Origin: Treponema sp.
GTDB lineage: Bacteria; Spirochaetota; Spirochaetia; Treponematales; Treponemataceae
NCBI GenBank assembly: GCA_016297405.1
Contig: JAEDGP010000034.1
Coordinates: 1-21,765 of the forward strand
Reading direction: 5' to 3'
Length of the DNA: 21,765 nt
How positions within the stretch are numbered: position 1 is the first letter of the stretch; each line of letters opens with the position of its first letter. Of this stretch, positions 16,063-21,765 are shown piece by piece. The position numbers and the translations under genes were made by a program. Under the pieces are notes generated by a model. It saw only the letters and a program-made list of their open reading frames with translations, made no database searches and had not been told where the DNA came from.

Positions 16063-16881
16063 ATGAAAGGAAAAATGAAAACAGCACTTACAATAGCAGG
16101 AAGCGATTCAAGCGGAGGAGCTGGAATCCAGGCAGACATCAAGACCATGATTGCAAACGGCGTATATGCAATGAGCGCAATTACTGCACTGACTGCCCAG
16201 AACACAACTGGCGTTTTTGGCGTACAGGAAGTTTCTGAAGAATTTCTTGAACTGCAGATCAAAAGCGTTGTTGAAGACATTTTTCCAGACGCCGTAAAAA
16301 CAGGCATGGTTTCTTCTTCCCCACTCATAAACACAATCGCAGACGAAATTGAAAAATACGGACTCAAGAATGTGGTGGTAGATCCTGTTATGATTTCTAC
16401 AAGCGGAAGCCCCCTTATAAACGATCAGGCAATCCATACTTTGCAGACAAGACTTTTTCCACTGGCAACGGTAATCACGCCAAACATTCCTGAAGCAAGC
16501 GTTCTTTGCAACCTTAAGATAAAAAGCGAAGACGATATGGAAAAAGCCGCATCCATGCTTGCAAAAAAATTCGGGTGCAGCGTACTTTTAAAAGGCGGCC
16601 ACAGCATAAACGATGCAAATGATTTTTTGTATGAATTAAAAAAAGAAGCAAATGGAACAAGCGGCCATGGCACATGGTTTAATGGAAAGCGAATCAAAAA
16701 TCCAAACACCCATGGAACTGGCTGCACCCTTTCAAGCGCAATCGCTTCGAATCTTGCAAAAGGATATGATCTGGCCACTTCCATAAAAAAAGCGAAGGTC
16801 TACATAAGCAAAGCTTTAAGCGCAATGCTTGACCTTGGCAAGGGAAGCGGCCCTATGAATCATGGCTGGAACATAAAATAA
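16063..16881 (+). CDS. thiD: Hydroxymethylpyrimidine/phosphomethylpyrimidine kinase ThiD
   Basis: A ribokinase-family enzyme (272 residues) that phosphorylates HMP and HMP-phosphate for thiamine diphosphate synthesis or salvage. TIAGSDSSGGAGIQADIKT near the N-terminus, VVDPVMISTSG in the middle, VITPNIPEA, LLKGGH and the anion-hole HGTGCT (217-222, catalytic Cys221) are all present. Length fits (E. coli 266). The ATG directly follows the viaA stop. A second ATG at 16075, with AAAGG 4 bases upstream, gives the more usual start MKTALTIAGSD, so the first four residues are uncertain. No other thiamine gene is in the window, and its pairing with ravA-viaA looks like operon convenience rather than a pathway. 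A weak 5-base hairpin follows. Confidence 0.95.
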   Translation: MKGKMKTALTIAGSDSSGGAGIQADIKTMIANGVYAMSAITALTAQNTTGVFGVQEVSEEFLELQIKSVVEDIFPDAVKTGMVSSSPLINTIADEIEKYGLKNVVVDPVMISTSGSPLINDQAIHTLQTRLFPLATVITPNIPEASVLCNLKIKSEDDMEKAASMLAKKFGCSVLLKGGHSINDANDFLYELKKEANGTSGHGTWFNGKRIKNPNTHGTGCTLSSAIASNLAKGYDLATSIKKAKVYISKALSAMLDLGKGSGPMNHGWNIK

Positions 16882-16883
16882 CT

Positions 16884-16903
16884 TAAAACAAAGCGATTGC
16901 TTT
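16884..16903 (-). terminator. Weak candidate terminator after pgeF
   Basis: AAAGC (16890-16894) and GCTTT (16899-16903) form a 5-base stem with a 4-base loop between the convergent thiD and pgeF. On the minus strand GTTTTAAG follows. The stem is short and AT-rich. Confidence 0.3.
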
Positions 16904-16914
16904 AGGTCTTGTCT

Positions 16915-17745
16915 TTACCAGCGAACAAAAGCTAGCTGCACGGTAAAGTTTGTACCTCCAGCCGTTTCTCTTCGGTTTGAGCCAAACAAAGGATTGCAGC
17001 AGGTACATTCGTCAAGCAATACAATGTTTTCTTCCTGAATGCCGCAATTTTTCAAAACCCAAAGATTAGCCTGCAGAAGGGAAAGGCGGAACAAAGGGCC
17101 ATTACCATTGTTCCAGCTGTTCACAACAGAAGCAGCGCCTTTACACAAAATTTCACCTTCTTTTACAGAAGTTACGCAGGATTCGCCAAAATTACTGGAA
17201 AAATAAGAAGCACGCTCACTGTCTACCACATAGCAGCAGTCATGAATATGAGCGCCGATTGCAACACAGATATTCTTTGGGGCACTGCCAAATTCCTTAG
17301 CCATCAAAGAAACTGCATTAGATACAATGCCAGTACCTTTCCACCCTGAATGAACTACACCAAATGCACCTGTATCCTTGTCAAATAGATAAAGGGGCAT
17401 GCAGTCTGCCACTGTAACTACAGGCATGATGTTTTTATTCTGGCAGACAATTCCATCACCGCATTTGCCTGTACAATCTCCAGGATTTTTTGCCACAAAA
17501 ACAGTTTTAGAATGAATCAGTTCAATAGATTCTACATTTTTGCTGCCAGCAATTTCACCAAGCACCCTATCTCGATTTGGATTGCTTTCATTCCAGCGAA
17601 AGCGCATGGAACCAGCTTTCAGAACAGACATTCCCCATACAGGACCGTTTTCCACAGATGAGCCATTGAAATAAAAAGGATATTCCAGAAAAGATCTGGA
17701 AGAATCACCGAAATCAGTTTTTAAAACATTCATTTTATCTGACAT
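16915..17745 (-). CDS. pgeF: PgeF/YfiH (LACC1-like, 'polyphenol oxidase') family protein
   Basis: A 276-residue protein of the YfiH/DUF152 family. Members are described as purine nucleoside phosphorylase/deaminase-like enzymes and, in E. coli, as a peptidoglycan editing factor that keeps L-Ser out of the stem peptide. The metal triad is present: H78 (IELIHSK), C115 (VADCMPLY) and H132 (VVHSGWKGTG). CTCCNPLFGSNRRE near the end matches the family's CT...F.S.RR block, although the usual GR after it is changed to GGT. The start overlaps the stop of the upstream gene by one base (TAATG), so it is translationally coupled. A second ATG at 17733 is possible. No separate promoter is seen. Confidence 0.9.
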   Translation of the reverse strand: MSDKMNVLKTDFGDSSRSFLEYPFYFNGSSVENGPVWGMSVLKAGSMRFRWNESNPNRDRVLGEIAGSKNVESIELIHSKTVFVAKNPGDCTGKCGDGIVCQNKNIMPVVTVADCMPLYLFDKDTGAFGVVHSGWKGTGIVSNAVSLMAKEFGSAPKNICVAIGAHIHDCCYVVDSERASYFSSNFGESCVTSVKEGEILCKGAASVVNSWNNGNGPLFRLSLLQANLWVLKNCGIQEENIVLLDECTCCNPLFGSNRRETAGGTNFTVQLAFVRW

Positions 17746-19454
17746 TACGAAGAAACTGGCAAATCCAGAGGTTCGATTTCGGAAAATATTTTTCTAGCCT
17801 GCAAGAGCACACCACGAGTTTCTTCAAGGCTATCCCTGAATGCACGGTTTTCACGGCCCTTGATTGTATTAAGGTTTTGAATGCTTTCATATCCTTTTTC
17901 CTTAACATCATCCAGAACTCCACCAAGAACCTGTTCAATGGACTTAAGGCTTTCACAAAAACGCTTACCGTAATCTCGAACTGTAGTTTCCGCATTCAAG
18001 ATAACACCATCTACCATGGCCTGACCTTTTAGTGTGCGGATATGCTCAGAAATCAATTTTGAAAAGACAGTTCCTATGGATCCCCTTTCCTGAAGCGAAT
18101 CTCCAAACATAATCATGTGCTGGTTTTCTTCTGCAAATTCATTAAGTGCTTCAGAAAGCTGCGCCCGGTTTTCGTTATTTATGAAAACACCTTCAAGAAC
18201 AAGCACATTCATGACTTTCATTACTTCATCAAATTTATTCGTTGCAAACCACCACAAAAAACCACCGGTAAGTTCGCAACGGAATAAAACGCCACCCCAA
18301 AGCTTTGACCACGGCCGATATGGCAGTTCAGGAAAAGATTCTATTCCAAACGTCTTGTTTAAAACACTGGCAAGCTGAGTCTTTTTCCTGTCACGAAGCC
18401 AGCTGTTCCACCTGGAATCAAACACGACCTTCCATTCGTCCTTATATTTATTGAACCAGTTTTCAGCTCCACCATAGGTATCTGGCTGCCAGTCAAAATT
18501 ATCAAAAATAACTCGACCAAGTGAAGTAAGAGGAACTGAAGAAATGAACATCTGAATCATTGATATAGAACCAGCAGCTTTTGACATGAATTCTCGAATG
18601 CTTTTTTCTCCATCACCATCAAGACCTTTGATTCCTTTTTCATTTTTTTGAGGAAAAAGGAACAGCGCTTCCAGAGCTTCATTTGAAACAGAAGAAGCAG
18701 ATGATAAAACCCTGGCAAAAGCCGGATAATCAACTTTTGCATTCACAAAGGGACAAGTGTAACTTTCGGAAATGATTGCCGTAAACTGGGAAATAAAATG
18801 AATGTATGGCAATCCGGAAAATTGCCTGAGCCATTCGATTGAAAGAACCGCATTATAAAGCCTGTTTCTGGTTCCCCCAGACATTTCCTTGAAAACATTT
18901 TCCATACGGCGAATCAACGAGGCCCGCAATTCATTTGTTGGCTCCCGTTCAAACGGAATCGAGTATGGATCAGCTTCTGAGTTGATTTTTTCTGCAATTT
19001 CTGGACAAATGAAAGTACTCATGAAAACGTAAAATTTTCCAGGATTTTCGCTTACCACATCGCAATAAGGTTTGAAAAAATCTGCACTGTTCTTAAGTTC
19101 CTTGAGCTTTTCATAAAACAAGGACTGAAGCAGTCCATTATGCATATCGATTATGCCTGCATGACTCTTTTCGATTTTTCTTCCTATTGAACTTACAAGA
19201 TCGTCATTATAAAGCTGGGATGTGGTTCGTTTTGTAAAAAGGGAACGTATCCAGAGAAAAATTTTGTACAACAATGACTCGTTTTGAAGCTTAAGCTGAA
19301 GCGTCACATCTGGATCTGCATCATCTCTGGAAGACTGTATAAGAGGAACCAGGTTTTCTTTATTCTGATTCAAACGATTTAGCAAAAACTTGCGTTCTTC
19401 CGCAGAAATACCTGCAACAAGCTCATCAAAAGAGCCATTAGTACTTTTATCCAT
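17745..19454 (-). CDS. Spirochaete protein of unknown function (DUF5312-like)
   Basis: A 569-residue, mostly helical protein with no signal peptide and no clear membrane segment; the most hydrophobic piece is YKIFLWIRSLF near residue 65. I think it belongs to the spirochaete family Pfam calls DUF5312, but I am recalling this and cannot check. No catalytic motif is visible. Trp/Phe-rich stretches (GGVLFRCELTGGFLWWF) and a C-terminal region with long helices suggest a scaffold or binding protein. The TTG at 19514 lacks a ribosome binding site and lies upstream of an excellent promoter. I therefore take the ATG at 19454 (MDKSTNGSF), which would be translated from a leaderless mRNA. It shares an operon with pgeF (TAATG junction). 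Confidence 0.75.
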   Translation of the reverse strand: MDKSTNGSFDELVAGISAEERKFLLNRLNQNKENLVPLIQSSRDDADPDVTLQLKLQNESLLYKIFLWIRSLFTKRTTSQLYNDDLVSSIGRKIEKSHAGIIDMHNGLLQSLFYEKLKELKNSADFFKPYCDVVSENPGKFYVFMSTFICPEIAEKINSEADPYSIPFEREPTNELRASLIRRMENVFKEMSGGTRNRLYNAVLSIEWLRQFSGLPYIHFISQFTAIISESYTCPFVNAKVDYPAFARVLSSASSVSNEALEALFLFPQKNEKGIKGLDGDGEKSIREFMSKAAGSISMIQMFISSVPLTSLGRVIFDNFDWQPDTYGGAENWFNKYKDEWKVVFDSRWNSWLRDRKKTQLASVLNKTFGIESFPELPYRPWSKLWGGVLFRCELTGGFLWWFATNKFDEVMKVMNVLVLEGVFINNENRAQLSEALNEFAEENQHMIMFGDSLQERGSIGTVFSKLISEHIRTLKGQAMVDGVILNAETTVRDYGKRFCESLKSIEQVLGGVLDDVKEKGYESIQNLNTIKGRENRAFRDSLEETRGVLLQARKIFSEIEPLDLPVSS

Positions 19455-19460
19455 GATATC

Positions 19461-19489
19461 ATTATAAGCGAATAACAATTTTTTTTCAA
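19461..19489 (-). promoter_or_regulatory. Sigma-70-type promoter giving a probable leaderless transcript
   Basis: On the minus strand TTGAAA (19484-19489), 17 bases, then TATAAT (19461-19466). Exactly 6 bases (GATATC) separate the -10 from the ATG at 19454, so transcription should begin at the start codon. This is the best-formed of three such sites in the window. Confidence 0.65.
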
Positions 19490-19529
19490 ATTCTGCCTTT
19501 TGTATGAGGTGCAAAAAAAACTGAATCTA

Positions 19530-19558
19530 TTGTTAGAGAAAATCAATTTGAATATAAT
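19530..19558 (+). promoter_or_regulatory. Sigma-70-type promoter of the antiporter gene
   Basis: TTGTTA (19530-19535), 17 bases, then TATAAT (19553-19558). The expected start near 19565 leaves a leader of about 44 bases with GAGG 9 bases before the ATG. It stands back to back with the divergent promoter at 19461-19489. Confidence 0.65.
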
Positions 19559-19608
19559 ATCACTACATTTTTCTATATATTAAAACTTCACACACGAGGC
19601 TATTTTTC

Positions 19609-20925
19609 ATGTCTGAAACAGCGCAAACAACTCAAAATCTTGCAGAAATGATTAAACAATGCAATTCCCAAATTATTCTGCAGATTCTTCTTTCTGTAGG
19701 GATTATTGTGATTGCAGCTAAATTTCTTGGTGTAAATGCAAAGAAAATCGGCATTCCTATGGTTGCCGGCGAAATTGTCGCTGGTCTTCTTCTTCGATTC
19801 ATTCCATGGTTTTCTGGTTATGGCACTGTACTGCCACCTGGAGCTTGTGAACAGGATATCATTTTCAACGAAGCAAATCAGTTCATTTCCTATATGGCTG
19901 AAATCGGCGTAATTCTGATCATGTTCAGTGCAGGTCTTGGCACAAACCTTCGCTCATTAATCAAATCAGGCGTAAAATCTACGGTCATTGCAGCTATGGG
20001 CGTAGTTGTCCCACTTGTCATGGGAACAATAATGGCGCTTTGCTTCTGGGGCTTTGATGGATTTGGCACCCCAGGTTTTTACAAGGCCATGTTCATTGGA
20101 ACCATTCTTACCGCAACTTCGGTAAGCATTTCCGTTGCAACCTTAAAGGAACTTGGAAAAATCAAAAGCGATGTTGGCCAGACCATCATTTCTGCCGCCA
20201 TCATTGATGACGTTTTTGGGATCATCGTACTGACAATCGTAATTGGTGTAAGCACAGGAAGTGGCGGCTACATCGAAATCCTGTTAAAGACAATCGCTTT
20301 CTTCATTGTGGCCATCATCGCCGGCTACCTGATATTCAAGCTTTTCAAATGGTATGACCGCCGCCATCCACATTCCCGCCGCATTCCAATCTATGCTCTG
20401 GGGGTTGCCCTCATCTATGCATTCGCCGCTGAAAAATTCTTTGGAATCGCAGACATCACAGGTTCTTACATTGCCGGCGTAATTTTCTGCAGCCTGTCGG
20501 ATGCGGAATATATGGAAAAGAAAATCGACATCAACTCATATATGTTCTTCAGTCCAATCTTTTTTGCTTCAATCGGATTAAAAACAGATCTTTCTGGAAT
20601 GAATATGAGCCTTTTGTGGTTTGCAATTGCATTCGTCATCGTAGGATGTATTTCAAAAATCATCGGCTGCTCAGGGATTTCAAAAATTCTGGGGTACAAT
20701 TGGAAAGAAAGCCAGCAGATTGGACTTGGCATGATGGTTCGAGGCGAAGTTGCTCTTATCGTTGCCCAAAAAGGTCTTAGCGTTGGTATGGTAGATGCAA
20801 AATATTTTGCACCGGTAATTCTTCTTATCATAGTTTCTTCAATGCTCGTTCCAATCCTCATGAAAAAAGCTTTTTCTGAAAATACGGAAGAAAATCCAGA
20901 TCCACAAGCCCAGTCAGGTTTTTAG
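19609..20925 (+). CDS. CPA2-family cation/proton antiporter
   Basis: A 438-residue inner-membrane transporter with about 12-13 hydrophobic helices, the size of stand-alone KefB/NapA-type carriers without a C-terminal TrkA domain. Marker motifs: GIPMVAGEIVAGLLL early on, IGVILIMFSAGLGTNL in the third helix region, TILTATSVSISVATL (the crossed unwound helix) and the ion-binding pair D200-D201 in SAAIIDDVFGIIVLT. Later come FSPIFFASIGLKTDL and MVRGEVALIVAQKG. Two adjacent Asp residues are typical of electrogenic Na+/H+ exchangers such as NapA, so sodium extrusion and pH control are likely; potassium is not excluded. The ATG has GAGG 9 bases upstream. It is followed 21 bases later by the patatin gene's apparent ATG. 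Confidence 0.9.
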   Translation: MSETAQTTQNLAEMIKQCNSQIILQILLSVGIIVIAAKFLGVNAKKIGIPMVAGEIVAGLLLRFIPWFSGYGTVLPPGACEQDIIFNEANQFISYMAEIGVILIMFSAGLGTNLRSLIKSGVKSTVIAAMGVVVPLVMGTIMALCFWGFDGFGTPGFYKAMFIGTILTATSVSISVATLKELGKIKSDVGQTIISAAIIDDVFGIIVLTIVIGVSTGSGGYIEILLKTIAFFIVAIIAGYLIFKLFKWYDRRHPHSRRIPIYALGVALIYAFAAEKFFGIADITGSYIAGVIFCSLSDAEYMEKKIDINSYMFFSPIFFASIGLKTDLSGMNMSLLWFAIAFVIVGCISKIIGCSGISKILGYNWKESQQIGLGMMVRGEVALIVAQKGLSVGMVDAKYFAPVILLIIVSSMLVPILMKKAFSENTEENPDPQAQSGF

Positions 20926-20946
20926 GATTTCTGGAATTCCAAACCA

Positions 20947-21668
20947 ATGAAAAAAACAACGTTTTCCTGCTTCTACTGCTTCTTTCCAAAGGATTTTGCC
21001 AAAACTATGCTCTTGTGCTTTCTGGAGGCGGCGGCAAAGGTGCTTATGAAGTTGGCGCATACCTAGCCCTCTGTGAATACGAAATTATGCCAAACATCAA
21101 AGCTTTTTCTGGCACAAGCGCAGGTGGGCTGGATGCCGCCCTTTTTGCATTAGAAAGCAAACAAAACGTCCTTACTGTCTGGAGTCATCTTGTACCACAA
21201 AAGCTTTCTGGAATCCAGCACCAAAGCTTTGATGATCTGGATGGAATAGATGAAGACAGCCTGCGTTCGATCGTGGAAAAAGTTTCATATAGCCTTTGGC
21301 AGACACAATCAGTTCGCCTTAAAGATGGCTACGATTACGTAGACGGCGGCGTTTCTGACAATCTCCCAATCACACCAATATTTGAAGAAAATCAAAAATA
21401 CGACTGCATCTTTGTGGTGCACCTTTCACACAAAGTAAAGAAGCATAAACTTTACGCAAACAAATACATATTTCAGAATATCGTAGATATTGTTCCAAGC
21501 GCAAACATTGGCGGCATCTTCAAAGGCATGCTGAACTTTTCCCAGGACAAAGTAGATTATCTTATTGGGCTTGGATACATGGATACCTGCGCCGCCTTAA
21601 AGCAAAACGGTTTCAAACGACCTGTGCAGCCCGATCCAAGCAAAAAAATTATTTCCACTTCTCATTAA
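20947..21668 (+). pseudogene. Patatin-like phospholipase, frameshifted at start and internally shortened
   Basis: The first usable start in the main frame is GTG at 21015, giving 217 residues. Upstream, the same frame encodes NNVFLLLLLLSKGFCQNYALV, an obvious signal peptide running into the first patatin strand. The matching ATG at 20947 is out of frame across a run of seven A (20950-20956); one more A would give MKKNNVFLLLL joined to it. Patatin motifs remain: GGGGKGAYEVG (oxyanion hole), GTSAG with Ser35 and DGG with Asp110 (numbered from the GTG). Only 75 residues separate Ser from Asp, against 138 in plant Pat17, and the usual A-S/T-x-A-x-P segment before DGG is missing. Probably decaying, or switched by the A run. 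It is co-oriented with the antiporter. Confidence 0.65.
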
Positions 21669-21711
21669 AAATTTCCGTAAAAAAAACGGCTGTCCAATAA
21701 GTTTGCATAAC

Positions 21712-21765
21712 GGTGGTTGAGTTTATCGAAACCACCACATTTAGTGTAGCAGTCATTTCGACGGG
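21712..21765. repeat. Palindromic intergenic repeat-like sequence at window end
   Basis: GGTGGTT (21712-21718) pairs with AACCACC (21730-21736) around an 11-base loop containing GAGTTTATCGA. Downstream, CATTTCGACGGG restates the TTTCGA core in the other orientation and would be the start of a second arm beyond the window. TTGAG...TCGAAA palindromes of this kind are commonly dispersed between genes. The 45 bases from 21669 hold only a 4-base stem around an A run. Confidence 0.45.

Noticed and set aside
19455..19514. TTG start extending the DUF5312-like protein by 20 residues
   Set aside because: No ribosome binding site precedes it, and a near-consensus promoter lies within this stretch, downstream of the TTG.
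21671..21690. CCGT / ACGG inverted repeat as terminator of the patatin gene
   Set aside because: The stem is only 4 bases, the loop is an A run and there is no T tract after it on the plus strand.
1..21765. Defence system, CRISPR array, prophage or transposon
   Set aside because: No regularly spaced repeats, transposase, integrase or nuclease genes were seen. The MoxR-VWA pair fits RavA-ViaA closely and has no effector gene beside it.

Overview
The window reads as about 21.8 kb of chromosome from a spirochaete, most likely a host-associated Treponema. This is inferred from the mix of genes (a stand-alone FliL-family protein beside hflX, a spirochaete-type protein of unknown function, a paired M16 protease locus, treponeme-style secreted proteins), the modest GC content and the frequent TTG starts. 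No species is claimed. I saw no tRNA, rRNA, CRISPR array, transposase or phage gene. The content is mostly housekeeping and envelope biology.

Layout. (1) 1-1532, minus: the 5' part of a two-membrane-segment protein with a periplasmic sensor-like domain; its C-terminus lies outside the window. (2) 1685-5321, plus: a tight run of hflX (ribosome-splitting GTPase), a FliL-family protein, rlmE/ftsJ (23S rRNA 2'-O-methyltransferase) and a LysM-M23 cell-wall endopeptidase. (3) 5344-6775, minus: small membrane protein, ECF sigma factor and zinc-finger anti-sigma factor, with a sigma-E-like promoter upstream and a hairpin terminator at the end. (4) 6882-7658, plus: nudC (NAD(H) pyrophosphatase). (5) 7670-10578, minus: two secreted M16 peptidase subunits, one with intact zinc ligands and one degenerate. 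(6) 10728-11996, minus: diaminopimelate decarboxylase, ending in an intergenic string of three hairpins. (7) 12124-12765, plus: HAD phosphatase. (8) 12911-16881, plus: a RavA-like MoxR ATPase with a rearranged architecture, its VWA partner ViaA, and thiD. (9) 16915-19454, minus: a protein of unknown function translationally coupled to pgeF/yfiH. (10) 19609-21668, plus: a CPA2 cation/proton antiporter and a patatin-like lipase that looks damaged. The last 55 bases hold palindromic repeat-like DNA cut by the window end.

How the parts may work together. HflX and RlmE both act on the large ribosomal subunit. The M23 endopeptidase, PgeF and diaminopimelate decarboxylase touch peptidoglycan or its precursors. 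The sigma/anti-sigma unit is probably an envelope-stress regulator that transcribes itself. The observations most worth checking are the RavA variant (about 240 extra residues at the N-terminus, and a C-terminus shorter by about the size of the LARA domain), three genes whose -10 box lies exactly 6 bases before the ATG (probable leaderless mRNAs), the self-regulating ECF promoter, and the patatin gene with a seven-A frameshift and an apparent internal deletion.
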